In this document: positions 15,656 through 23,787 of the stretch, one piece after another | How the letters are laid out: every line of letters starts with the position of its first letter | How positions within the stretch are numbered: position 1 is the stretch's first letter | Assembly (NCBI GenBank): GCA_020635175.1 | Contig: JACKAH010000016.1 | Location: 1 to 33,107 of the forward strand | Reading direction: 5' to 3' | Length of the DNA: 33,107 bases | DNA from: Deltaproteobacteria bacterium | Lineage (GTDB): Bacteria; Bdellovibrionota_C; UBA2361; J135 | Made by a program: the position numbers and the translations under genes | The notes under the pieces: model-generated | Database searches by the model: none | What the model was told of the DNA's origin: nothing | The model's input: the letters and a program-made list of their open reading frames with translations, nothing else

Positions 15656-15983
15656 CAAAACTCCCTTAATCAAATTAGTTTAAGAAGTTTAAATTATGCT
15701 TAGTAATTTGAACAAGTAGTGTTTCACCTGATTTGTTGGATATTAAATCACTCTAACCTTGATTTCGAACTAAATATTACGTCGTTTTGCGCCTTAAGTA
15801 CTGAAATAAATAGATTTTTTGCAGCTAACAATAATTTAACTTTTTGATAGTAACCTCAACAAACTCAAGACGTATTCCTTCTTAGGAAAGCGAACTTGAT
15901 ACGTTCTTATTTTTAGTTTTTTGCTTCAATAATTAGGATTGATTCAAAACAATCCTTGTCTCATTCCATAAGAAACGCCACTA
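15656..15983. other. Non-coding AT-rich gap
   Basis: No ORF with a credible ribosome site is present. It separates two minus-strand genes and ends in a hairpin whose T-run points along the plus strand. It may hold the promoter of the small lipoprotein and possibly a plus-strand small RNA; I see no clear promoter for the latter. Confidence 0.4.
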
Positions 15984-16018
15984 GGGTGGGTAGACGATGA
16001 ACTACTCACCCTTTTTTT
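15984..16018 (+). terminator. Intrinsic terminator facing the plus strand
   Basis: GGGTGGGTAG (15984-15993) pairs with CTACTCACCC (16002-16011), with one G-T pair, followed by seven T on the plus strand that run into the stop codon of the minus-strand giant gene. The G-T pair also favours plus-strand RNA. It may also end minus-strand transcription, though no T-run lies on that side. Confidence 0.6.
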
Positions 16019-19000
16019 ATAGATCCAAATTGATGCTATTACCCGCTTCATCTTTGCATGTGATCTTAATGTAGTGATCATTTTGATCGACATAAGGTAG
16101 AGCAATCGAATGCATTGTATCTTCACTTGTCTCAAGATCATAAAGCCGTGCTTTTAGATGCTCGAAACCTTTCCTACTGATTGTAGCAACACATATAGTT
16201 GGCTCTAAAGTTCTAAAGGTAACTTCGTAATTATCATAACCTGATCCAGCTGCTTGCTTGTAAATTACTAAATCATCAATTTCAGGATCTTTTTGATCTG
16301 TTGGTAAAGCTGGATATGAAAAGCCTAAGTTAAACGATTGCGAATTTCTGCGTATGTAATAGATCAGAGCTCGCAGGTCTCTTCCACTAATCTCAGGTCT
16401 TGGCACTGAGCCGCCTATGCCTTGATACCTGACAATATTTTCAATCTGACTATCTGTCATATTTGCTAGATCGTTAAAGGAGAGCACTCCATCACCTAAA
16501 CGATGTTGGCCAACTAGACCATGTAATGCTGCAATTGATGGTCTTAGATCTAAATATTTTGGAAATGCAGGAGAAGTTCCCTCTTGCATTATATACTGAG
16601 CTTGATTCCAAAGTGCACCATCATTCTGAACGACATCTACACTAGAGTTATAACGCCGATATTCATTTGGTCCTTGGTTACCAAAACCTGTGATTAAGAA
16701 GCGTGCTTCAGTATCATCAATGACTATTCCCCAGGTATAATGACCAGGATCCTGTCTTGTCATGTTTGCTCGACCACTTGGATAACGCTCTCCTCCACTC
16801 AAAAGGAATGTTTGTGGACGTGTGCCATCAAGAGCAATTCTATTCATCGGATGTTGATTGTATCCTTGAGAACCAACTACGATGACATCATCAACCGGCC
16901 CCACATTTCCATGTCTATCAACATCTAACCAGACCCAGGTATCCCATGCATCACCTAGTATCCTCCCATGCAACTCTACTTGGCCAGTGCTTAGGTTTAC
17001 TCTTCGAACGGCACGGGTCTTATCCGATACAAAAACAGGATTTCCTTGTGAATCAAGTCGAATCGATTGGGGTGAATAAATTGGGGATTGAGAAATTGAC
17101 TTAGTTGCAAGAACTGAGTTTGACCAAACTTGCCCACCAGTTACATTTGTCACATTCCATGCAGATTGTGCTTGTGTTTCAGGTGGCAAGGCTGGGCCAA
17201 CGGATCCTCCTGCAATTGTGGATACCTGACCTGCGGGAGAGATCTTTCGAATTGCGTTATTTCCACGATCAGCAACGTACAGATCTCCAGTTACATCATC
17301 GAATACAATTGAGTACGGTTGATTGAATTTTGCTACTGCTAAGCTACCATCAACATATCCAGATTGCCCTACTCCGATCGATGGATTTCCAAGGTGTCCA
17401 TTCGGATCACCAGCATAAACACCAACTATAGGATTACAGTACTGGATATCACCATTTAAATCACATCCAGTGAAATCAATAACTCGAATTACATGGTTAT
17501 ATGTGTCTGCAATGTATAAGAAGTTAGGATTAAATGGATCAAATGCTAGATCGTTTGGCTGATTAAAATACGCTAATGGATTACTTCCTACAGTAAAGTC
17601 TCCACGCAGATCTTTATCTTGCGGAATGATTGATTGCCAAATATCAATTGACTGATCGTCAAAATGATACGGTGGAACTGTGTCATAAGTATTGTTAACA
17701 ATTCCTGCACCTGTTCTCATACTGCCATCTGCACGGAGTGCAAATACACGCCCACTAATATCGACTCCATAATAACCGGTACCAACAGGGTTTGGAATGA
17801 ACGTAGAGTATGGAGAAACAGATGCATTTAATGGGGGTCCGCACCACCAATCTCTCCTATAGTTAGCAAGCTCAGCATCTTCGCTCGTAGCGCCAGTTCT
17901 ATTTGTACTCATACCTAAGGCTTGAACTGTATTATCAAGAGTTCTGTAAATATGAGGTTCAAGCTGATATAGCCCAGAGCTAGGATGTAAAATTGGTGTC
18001 ACCCACCACTGGCTTAAATTCAAAAGACTATTTCTTTCAGAACTTGATACCGGCACAGGTGAGTTCACATACGGAATTGGATACGGAGTATTTGGGAAAG
18101 CTTTTAGTATGCCAGTATAATCAAATTGGTCAAAACGATTTGACCATACCTGAGAGATATAGCGTGGTGGAAAGACAGTTATCTTTCCTGGCGTATACAT
18201 AGCACTCGATGCAGTGTTTTGATTATTGAAGTAGAGTGAATAAACTAAGGTCTGAAATCGATGCTCAAACTCTTTATCGTTTGAACTAACAAACTCTATG
18301 TTAATACCGTAGTTTCCATCATGATAAGCCTGTCCAGGCAAAGTAAAATTCGCAGTATCAAAAGCAAATGGTGTACTATAAGAAACGGGTGGACTAATTG
18401 GAATATCATTTATCCTGTAGCGAACCTTGATATCAGAAGGAATATCTACTCCAGGATATAAATATGCTAACGGACCATCTTTCTGACGAAATTCAGTTTG
18501 TAAATTGACAACTCCGGAAACTGTTTTCATTGGTGCAGGGTAGTTTTTGCCATGTGGTTGCAGGTTCCCCTGCCCAACAATGTTAGGAACCATGTAGATA
18601 TGCTCAGTTACACTTAAATCTTGTGTAATTGATACTGGTATTTTTAGTTGCGATTGATTTCCATTTGTATCAACAGCTACAACAGTGGCGCTATAACGAC
18701 CAGCATCATGTTCGCCAGTGTAAGTAGATGGCCACTGGTACTTCTGTGAATTTAAGTAAAATGGACTTTCCCAGGAATTCACATTGTTTCCTGGGACAGT
18801 CCAACTTGGTGTTGTAATGGGACCTGTTGGGAAACCACTTACAGAAGCGATTCCTCCTCCTATATCTTCTACTTCAACATACAAACCAAAACTTATTCCC
18901 TCCTCCCTTTCAATCAAGTCCTTTGAGGATAAATAAGTTGGTGTGTATGGTATCTTGATTCGTATGATTGGACCGTCAGAAAGTGTTCTTTGAAGGATCT

Positions 19001-20579
19001 GAACATTTCTTATCACCTGTACAGAATCTGGATTTGATCCTGCTCTAGAAGCAATTAGCTTGTACTGGACATTACCTGCATCTCCAAGGCCAGAAACTAT
19101 TCTTAAAACCCGCTTATTTGAATCAAACTCTGAACGTGGAAGCCCACCTAATGAACTACCAACGTTTTGCCAGCCTGAGCCTGAGTTCATCTGGACCTGG
19201 TAACTTACAACACTATCGTCAGGGTTATATGCACTCAGATCAATACGAAGTACGTCTCCTTCTGTAATCGTAAAATCATCATCAGGACTCAAAAATTGCA
19301 ATGAACCACTGGCAGATGGTGTCTGAATTTGAGAACACGATCTAGAGCTATCGACATTAACAACAACTGTATCGATTGCTTGATTATTGTTGCTATCGCT
19401 TGCTCGTGCAGTGATACTATGTAAGCCATTCCCAAATTGAGGAGAGTTAAAGGTAAAACTATATGGGGCTTGAGTGTCAATTACTCCGGTAGATGTACCA
19501 TCAACCAGAAACTCAACATTAGTAATACCTAAATCATCTTCAGCATGAGCTCGGACTAAGACTTTACAGTTTACACTTACATTGTTAGCTGGTGCTACAA
19601 TTGAAATTTCCGGTGTACCGGCGCCACTTGAAGGTATAGGCGTCGGTAATGGTGGTGGTGTTGGATTAGGCGTTACTGTTGGAGTTGGAGTTGGAGTTGG
19701 TGTAGGCGTAGCAGTTGGCAAAGTACCATTGCCATTAGAGCCTGGAGTACTCGGTGAACTTGATTGAAGGATTCCATTAACTGTTATAGATGCAACGGGG
19801 CTTGCCAATCCTTTTCCATCATAGAGACTAAAAGCTGCTGCATGAATTACAAAAGTGCCTAAAGCAGGCAGAACTCCACCTCCTCCAACAAGTCGAAAAT
19901 TGTTTGCAGCAGCTGGTAAAACTATCCCATTAACTGCAAACCAAGCGCTCTTGGCATTAACAGTATTTACTACAAAATCAATCGGATGATCAGTAAGCGG
20001 AAAATCAACAACTGATCCCTGCACAGGATCAAAGCCTGGAACTGGAACTCCGCTTTCTGCATTTATAATTGAAAAGCTAGTAATCCTTACTTGAGGATCT
20101 GGTATATTTCCGGGAGGATTTGGATCTACAGGATCTGGATTAACATCTGGATCATCTCCACCTGGGGGACTTGGTTGATTATGCTGCTCTTCGCACACCT
20201 TGGCGGCAGTCGTAATAACTGAAAGTGTCCTAAATGCCTTTGTCTTTCTCTTAAAGAGTCGCTTAACTGGGCCACGGAATCGACTAGCAAGACGTCTGAG
20301 CTTTTTAGTCTTAAGTAAACCCTGACTGTCTGTATAGAGAATCACTCTTGAGGTGAGATCTTTACCATTTTTGTAAACAAAAAATGCATTTGGACCTAAG
20401 CAGAATCTATTTTGTCGATTTAATGATGAGCTACTAAAGAGCATCTGATTTAACTCATCCACCTGTACCTGACGAATATTAACGGGATACAGATCCTGAT
20501 ACTTCTGGGGAAGAGCACGACAAAGCGCTGCATTAAAAATGAGATATAGAGTGACTACCAACCACTGAGCAAACTTCAT
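16017..20579 (-). CDS. Giant secreted protein with Ig-like and NHL-repeat regions
   Basis: 1520 aa with an N-terminal signal peptide (about 1-23, ending LCRA). A basic segment follows (KTKKLRRLASRFRGPVKRLFKRK), then a Pro/Asp-rich spacer, a beta domain, and a Thr-Pro linker at about 283-318. Residues about 322-410 form an Ig-like (Big/cadherin-like) domain, PEISIVAPANNVSV to TVVVNVD, and further Ig-like units run to about 680. About 1000-1210 hold at least three NHL-type propeller blades (FNQPNDLAFDP with LYIADTYNHVIRVID; FNQPYSIVFDD with LYVADRGNNAIRKIS; SPQSIRLDSQGN). The end is another beta segment. No membrane anchor, LPXTG or secretion-repeat signal is visible. Likely an extracellular adhesin or carbohydrate- or protein-binding scaffold. 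Start supported by GAGG 10 bases upstream. Confidence 0.8.
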   Translation of the reverse strand: MKFAQWLVVTLYLIFNAALCRALPQKYQDLYPVNIRQVQVDELNQMLFSSSSLNRQNRFCLGPNAFFVYKNGKDLTSRVILYTDSQGLLKTKKLRRLASRFRGPVKRLFKRKTKAFRTLSVITTAAKVCEEQHNQPSPPGGDDPDVNPDPVDPNPPGNIPDPQVRITSFSIINAESGVPVPGFDPVQGSVVDFPLTDHPIDFVVNTVNAKSAWFAVNGIVLPAAANNFRLVGGGGVLPALGTFVIHAAAFSLYDGKGLASPVASITVNGILQSSSPSTPGSNGNGTLPTATPTPTPTPTPTVTPNPTPPPLPTPIPSSGAGTPEISIVAPANNVSVNCKVLVRAHAEDDLGITNVEFLVDGTSTGVIDTQAPYSFTFNSPQFGNGLHSITARASDSNNNQAIDTVVVNVDSSRSCSQIQTPSASGSLQFLSPDDDFTITEGDVLRIDLSAYNPDDSVVSYQVQMNSGSGWQNVGSSLGGLPRSEFDSNKRVLRIVSGLGDAGNVQYKLIASRAGSNPDSVQVIRNVQILQRTLSDGPIIRIKIPYTPTYLSSKDLIEREEGISFGLYVEVEDIGGGIASVSGFPTGPITTPSWTVPGNNVNSWESPFYLNSQKYQWPSTYTGEHDAGRYSATVVAVDTNGNQSQLKIPVSITQDLSVTEHIYMVPNIVGQGNLQPHGKNYPAPMKTVSGVVNLQTEFRQKDGPLAYLYPGVDIPSDIKVRYRINDIPISPPVSYSTPFAFDTANFTLPGQAYHDGNYGINIEFVSSNDKEFEHRFQTLVYSLYFNNQNTASSAMYTPGKITVFPPRYISQVWSNRFDQFDYTGILKAFPNTPYPIPYVNSPVPVSSSERNSLLNLSQWWVTPILHPSSGLYQLEPHIYRTLDNTVQALGMSTNRTGATSEDAELANYRRDWWCGPPLNASVSPYSTFIPNPVGTGYYGVDISGRVFALRADGSMRTGAGIVNNTYDTVPPYHFDDQSIDIWQSIIPQDKDLRGDFTVGSNPLAYFNQPNDLAFDPFNPNFLYIADTYNHVIRVIDFTGCDLNGDIQYCNPIVGVYAGDPNGHLGNPSIGVGQSGYVDGSLAVAKFNQPYSIVFDDVTGDLYVADRGNNAIRKISPAGQVSTIAGGSVGPALPPETQAQSAWNVTNVTGGQVWSNSVLATKSISQSPIYSPQSIRLDSQGNPVFVSDKTRAVRRVNLSTGQVELHGRILGDAWDTWVWLDVDRHGNVGPVDDVIVVGSQGYNQHPMNRIALDGTRPQTFLLSGGERYPSGRANMTRQDPGHYTWGIVIDDTEARFLITGFGNQGPNEYRRYNSSVDVVQNDGALWNQAQYIMQEGTSPAFPKYLDLRPSIAALHGLVGQHRLGDGVLSFNDLANMTDSQIENIVRYQGIGGSVPRPEISGRDLRALIYYIRRNSQSFNLGFSYPALPTDQKDPEIDDLVIYKQAAGSGYDNYEVTFRTLEPTICVATISRKGFEHLKARLYDLETSEDTMHSIALPYVDQNDHYIKITCKDEAGNSINLDL
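19675..19715 (-). repeat. Short tandem repeat encoding the Thr-Pro linker
   Basis: On the plus strand GGAGTT is repeated in tandem at about 19681-19698 with diverged flanking units. On the coding strand it gives alternating Pro and Thr. The units are multiples of three, so slippage would change linker length without a frameshift. Confidence 0.7.
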
Positions 20580-20900
20580 TCAGTGAAAACCTCAAACAAC
20601 TTAATACTACAAGTACATAACAAGCTTGAACGGCTAGTATGCAAAGCTGCTCATACGAATTTCGCAGAGAAACCAAATTCAGAATAAAAACTCTAAAACT
20701 CACAATAGGTTGGCAATCTGAATCTGTTCTGACGCGCTACCCACTTCCCTCTGCTAACAATTCTGAGCAAAGCCCATGCCAGAAAAAGGGTAAATTGCAC
20801 TTTTTCGACACAAACAGAAAGTATCGCAATAAACATGCCACTATAATGTGCAAATACCACACTTTTGGTGATGGAATACTAACCCAATAATTACAGGTGG
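20580..20900. other. Non-coding gap of about 320 bases
   Basis: AT-rich with scattered stop codons. An 83-codon plus-strand ORF at 20639 has no ribosome site and no protein-like pattern. It should contain the promoter of the giant protein gene and the end of the ureohydrolase transcript; no convincing terminator or operator stands out. Confidence 0.4.
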
Positions 20901-21950
20901 TTACGAAACAAAGGCAAGGACTTGGTTTACTATCGTTCGGCCAACATAGCGATCTCCAACTACTTGGCTCGCTGCATGTGAGGGAGCCCCTTCTGGGATG
21001 TGTAGATAAGCAATATCTGAGATCTCAGACTTACACTTAGCTATAAAGTATGCGGCATCCTCACTTGAAATCCCATTAGGGGTTTCACTGCTAACAGGTA
21101 GATATGCTATGCCATCTAGATCCAGATCAACACCAACTGGAAGATTACTTTTTTTAGCGTAATCGATAGCACGCTTTACAGCCTTCTCGAAAGTAAGCTT
21201 TCTTTTTACAAAGATATCTTCGTAAGTAACGAAGTCAAAACCTGAGCTCTTAATTCGCTCAAAGGCAATCTTTGAATTACTATGAGTTTGAAGACCTAAG
21301 ATAAAATAAGACTCTAAAATATTGTCATTCAATGAGTAGGTAAAACCATTTCCACTATGCCTCCCCTCCATCTCTCTTAGATCAGCGTGAGGGTCATAGT
21401 TAATGCAAGCAATCTTTCCTGTTTTGCCTGCAAGCTTTAATGCTTTGGATACACCAACTTGGATTGGATAAACGTTATTATGTCCTCCACCAATTACTAT
21501 TGGAATAATACCAGAACTACTTATAGCTTCGACAAGTGGCTCAACCCGTTGATCGATTCTAGAGCAAAGCTCACGCAATTTTACCAAATCCCCTTCAAGC
21601 GAATTATCTAAACTCTCTGATTCTTTCATTAGATCAGATAACTCTACCTCGCCTAGAACTACCATCACGCCTGGATCGATATAGCTATTTACCTGCACGT
21701 TTAGAAAATATTGTAAAAAAGAGTTCCAGGCCTCACTTGCGCCGCAACGTCCTCTATTGGCACGAGGTCCGATGTCTTCTGGAATTCCTACAATCGCATA
21801 CTTTACACCCTGATAGGCAAGGTGTTTGAAAGAATTCTGATCTATTACAATTGGTAAAAGTTCACCTAACTTAGTTTCCCCTTTCCGAATTTGTACATAA
21901 GAGAGAAGATCTTCTCTTGAGTAGATTCTTAGATCGTTCACAGAAATCAC
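20901..21950 (-). CDS. Ureohydrolase (arginase/formimidoylglutamase superfamily)
   Basis: 349 aa from a GTG at 21950. The binuclear metal site of the family is complete: GGGHN (H157), DPHADLR (D186, H188, D190) and VDLDLDG (D275, D277). GPRANRGRCGASEAW and the GGGH form, rather than GGDH, are closest to formimidoylglutamase (HutG)-type members. Enzymes of this family hydrolyse guanidino or formimino groups, releasing urea or formamide. No histidine-degradation genes are nearby. Instead it follows the 2OG oxygenase gene with only 3 bases between stop and start, so the pair is an operon and translation is probably coupled. Substrate unknown; arginine derivatives, agmatine or guanidine are all possible. 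Confidence 0.85.
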   Translation of the reverse strand: MISVNDLRIYSREDLLSYVQIRKGETKLGELLPIVIDQNSFKHLAYQGVKYAIVGIPEDIGPRANRGRCGASEAWNSFLQYFLNVQVNSYIDPGVMVVLGEVELSDLMKESESLDNSLEGDLVKLRELCSRIDQRVEPLVEAISSSGIIPIVIGGGHNNVYPIQVGVSKALKLAGKTGKIACINYDPHADLREMEGRHSGNGFTYSLNDNILESYFILGLQTHSNSKIAFERIKSSGFDFVTYEDIFVKRKLTFEKAVKRAIDYAKKSNLPVGVDLDLDGIAYLPVSSETPNGISSEDAAYFIAKCKSEISDIAYLHIPEGAPSHAASQVVGDRYVGRTIVNQVLAFVS

Positions 21951-21953
21951 TAA

Positions 21954-22682
21954 CTATTTATTAAGCTCTTCTTCCATAGAAGCATATCTTATCGCTGCTG
22001 CAAATGGTCCATATGAAGGATTTTCTTCAAGATTATTAGCATAAAAAAGGACTAAGGCTAAACGAACTCCATCTCTAACCTTTTGTATGCCATGAATCCA
22101 TTTAGCATCTACTAAGAGTGGTTCACCGGGACTTGGTGCGTAATCATCCCAATCCTCTTTGAACTCTCCCTGATAGACCCTAAAAGTTCCTCCGGCATGA
22201 GGCTTATCAAAAACTATGGAGACCGCAACTCTGTAATCCGGATTAGCAATGGTATCTACATGATCAGATAAAAAATCTCCTCGCTTCATCAAATGAACCT
22301 GTGCCCGCCTTAGATATAACTTTTCATCGATACCCCTGGCTTGCGCTAACATCGCCGTAAACTCTTCGCTTCCAACAATTGCACTAATTTCTGAAGCATT
22401 AGAGTGAAGTACTCTCGGTCTTTCACCAGCTTTGTCAGTGATAATAGGATAGACATATAAACTATGACCTGAGGTAGAAAAACCTTTATCGTAATTAGGA
22501 TCGCATCTAACCTGATTTATAAGAGCTTCTAGAGCTACAAATTGCTCGTCAGATAAAAGAGCAGAGCCTCTTTGGAAGCAAACGGCTCCTCTTTCTGCAA
22601 AAGCAGACTGAACAAGTTCGAGATCAGTCTCGTCATGATAAGGAATAGGAACTACACGTTCTGGATCTAAACCAGGTGTCAT
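21954..22682 (-). CDS. 2-oxoglutarate/Fe(II)-dependent oxygenase
   Basis: 242 aa from ATG 22682, chosen for GGTGGAG 6 bases upstream; the longer frame to 22700 would place this site inside the gene. The double-stranded beta-helix signature is complete: H141-x-D143 in SDHVDT, the distal H197 in KWIHGIQ, and R207 in DGVRLALVLFY to bind 2-oxoglutarate. VSIVFDKPHAGGTFRVYQG is the intervening strand pair of the prolyl-4-hydroxylase/PKHD group. It would hydroxylate a small molecule or side chain with O2. It is the first gene of an operon with a ureohydrolase, suggesting that its product or a close relative is the hydrolase substrate. That link is inference from gene order. Confidence 0.82.
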   Translation of the reverse strand: MTPGLDPERVVPIPYHDETDLELVQSAFAERGAVCFQRGSALLSDEQFVALEALINQVRCDPNYDKGFSTSGHSLYVYPIITDKAGERPRVLHSNASEISAIVGSEEFTAMLAQARGIDEKLYLRRAQVHLMKRGDFLSDHVDTIANPDYRVAVSIVFDKPHAGGTFRVYQGEFKEDWDDYAPSPGEPLLVDAKWIHGIQKVRDGVRLALVLFYANNLEENPSYGPFAAAIRYASMEEELNK

Positions 22683-22901
22683 CGGTCTCCACCAACACAA
22701 AATTCTTACTTCATCAGGTTATGCAGTTTAGTTTAGATTCGTGTCTTTATTAAAATGTGACCATCACGAACCATGAATGATAGTAATACTATTAGATGGT
22801 TTTGTTACATTTTTATTAGATTTCTTCGAGAATTAGCCGTTTTTTGCACTTTTTTGCTGACTCGTAACTTCTCAATCTGCTATTATCAGTGAACAATGTA
22901 G

Positions 22902-22919
22902 TCGGAAGCACTCTTCCGG
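22902..22919 (+). repeat. Hairpin repeat copy 1 (CGGAAG...CTTCCG)
   Basis: CGGAAG pairs with CTTCCG around a CACT loop, about 40 bases before the start of the small gene at 22959. A T-run (TCTTTTT) lies 8 bases further on. A related hairpin with the same GTCGGAAG and CACTC(C)TTCCGG ends lies at 23420, so the two flank the small gene. Confidence 0.45.
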
Positions 22920-22958
22920 AGTTGGTCTTTTTAGAAAAATTATGTGGAGGTGAGGAAA

Positions 22959-23159
22959 ATGTTCGTACAACGTAGCGTCGAATATATACTAGCAACAGGT
23001 GCTTTGAATGCGCACTTAAAGCCCACAGAGAAAGAAAACAAGACAAATGTCAGCCACTTAAAGCATTTTAAGCGTCAGATCCTCACTGAAAAAGTATTCG
23101 AAATAGACCTCAACACAAAAAAATCCAAATCATTTGATTTAAGCGATAAAGAAATCTAG
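22959..23159 (+). CDS. Small hypothetical protein, 66 aa
   Basis: Starts at ATG 22959 with an excellent ribosome site (GGAGGTGAGG), which fixes the start and supports real translation. The sequence MFVQRSVEYILATGALNAH is followed by a Lys-rich, polar tail (KKSKSFDLSDKEI). No signal peptide, membrane helix or known motif is seen. It lies alone upstream of about 600 bases of structured non-coding DNA that ends in the 6S-like RNA, and is bracketed by two related hairpins. A small regulatory or stress protein is possible, but no function can be assigned. Confidence 0.55.
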   Translation: MFVQRSVEYILATGALNAHLKPTEKENKTNVSHLKHFKRQILTEKVFEIDLNTKKSKSFDLSDKEI

Positions 23160-23276
23160 AATCACCGAATCTCAGATAAAGACCTAAGGAGGCATTGTTT
23201 GAATAGCCCCTAACGGTTTTTAATGTGTGTTGTTTGGTAATTCAGTCTTAATAGTTTCAGCTTTTCTGCATCTAGG

Positions 23277-23334
23277 CAGCATGGATGGCTTAGTCCTATT
23301 TTTAATAATGTGACTAGGCCATTCATGTCTGCTG
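23277..23334 (+). ncRNA. Long imperfect hairpin, possible structured RNA
   Basis: ATGGCTTAGTC (23285-23295) pairs with GACTAGGCCAT (23312-23322), extended outward by CAGC/GCTG with a bulge. Pairs at two positions are G-T on the plus strand and would be A-C mismatches on the minus strand, which suggests plus-strand RNA. The further stretch 23340-23400 (CACGG...CCGTG, CCATC...GATGG) can also fold. No known RNA family is recognised. Confidence 0.4.
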
Positions 23335-23421
23335 GCGAGCCCATGCTACATGCCCATCCCTGACGTCACGGGCTTCAGCTCGGGGTTGTAACCGTGATGG
23401 TCGGAACTGTAGCTGCTCTGT

Positions 23422-23450
23422 CGGAAGTCGAGTTGCGAGCACTCCTTCCG
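23422..23450 (+). repeat. Hairpin repeat copy 2 (CGGAAG...CTTCCG)
   Basis: Same stem ends as the element at 22902 but with about 12 extra bases (TCGAGTTGCGAG) after the first arm; an inner GAGT/ACTC pairing extends the stem. It stands just before the minus-facing terminator and the 6S-like RNA. Confidence 0.45.
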
Positions 23451-23451
23451 G

Positions 23452-23476
23452 CAATAAAAATCCCAGGCAGCTGGGA
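23452..23476 (-). terminator. Intrinsic terminator facing the minus strand
   Basis: TCCCAG/CTGGGA with a four-base loop, followed on the minus strand by TTTTTATT. No minus-strand gene lies upstream of it, so it would end an RNA antisense to the 6S-like gene or simply block read-through. Confidence 0.55.
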
Positions 23477-23500
23477 TATCTGCAAAGCTGAAACGCTGCG

Positions 23501-23506
23501 GATAAT
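23501..23506 (+). promoter_or_regulatory. -10 element of the 6S-like RNA
   Basis: GATAAT lies 8 bases before the first base of the closing stem at 23514, a correct distance for a sigma70-type promoter. No good -35 hexamer is visible around 23478-23483. Confidence 0.45.
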
Positions 23507-23511
23507 GCCCC

Positions 23512-23684
23512 TAGTCACCCCTTCAAGGCGGGCGAACGACTAGTTTGGGTATCGGTGCCTCTCTCGAAGAGGCGTGTTGTAGGAATTGATGCGAGCGGAC
23601 GTGGCGACGGGCCTTCCTACACACACCCACCTTGAGCAAGGGTTCCCTCTCGTCGGTGGGTAAACGAGGTCGAGGGGGGGACGC
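23512..23684 (+). ncRNA. ssrS: Probable 6S RNA
   Basis: About 170 nt with 6S architecture. 6S RNA binds RNA polymerase holoenzyme by mimicking an open promoter and dampens transcription in stationary phase. The closing stem pairs GTCACCCCTT (23514-23523) with AGGGGGGGAC (23673-23682), one mismatch. A second stem pairs CGACT and GTTT (23537-23546) with AAAC and GGTCG (23662-23672). Then comes a large central bubble with small hairpins on both sides: GCCTCT/AGAGGC (23557-23573) and CCTTGAGCAAGG (23630-23641). Above it an apical stem pairs GTGTTGTAGGA with TCCTACACAC (23574-23584, 23615-23624). The string CACCTTGAGCAAGGGTT closely resembles CACCTTGAACCAAGGGTT of E. coli 6S. G-T pairs in the stems favour the plus strand. 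No folding program or Rfam search was run. Confidence 0.6.
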
Positions 23685-23775
23685 TGGCTCAACGCCGCTC
23701 CCCCCCAAGACTGTCCGAGACTGAATAAGTTAGTTGATAAGGAATATTGTCTTTATCTGAGATTAACCATCCTCT

Positions 23776-23781
23776 TATAAT
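23776..23781 (+). promoter_or_regulatory. Consensus -10 box directly before the lipase gene
   Basis: TATAAT ends 6 bases before the ATG at 23788, so transcription would begin at or next to the start codon. No Shine-Dalgarno sequence fits between, suggesting a leaderless message. The -35 region is weak. Confidence 0.45.
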
Positions 23782-23787
23782 GCTTTT

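Noticed and set aside
20639..20890. 83-codon plus-strand ORF in the gap before the ureohydrolase
   Set aside because: No ribosome site, no recognisable domain, and AT-rich random-like composition.
22816..23046. 76-codon minus-strand ORF
   Set aside because: It overlaps the 66-aa gene that has the strong ribosome site on the other strand, and shows no start signal or coding pattern.
23523..23708. 61-codon minus-strand ORF across the 6S-like RNA
   Set aside because: A GC-rich stretch with stable RNA pairing gives stop-free frames by chance; composition is Pro/Arg-rich with no start signal.
23165..23740. RNase P RNA, tmRNA or SRP RNA in the structured gap
   Set aside because: The conserved strings of these RNAs (for example GGAAAGTCCGG, the tRNA-like 3' end of tmRNA, GGAAGCAGCC of SRP RNA) are not present on either strand.
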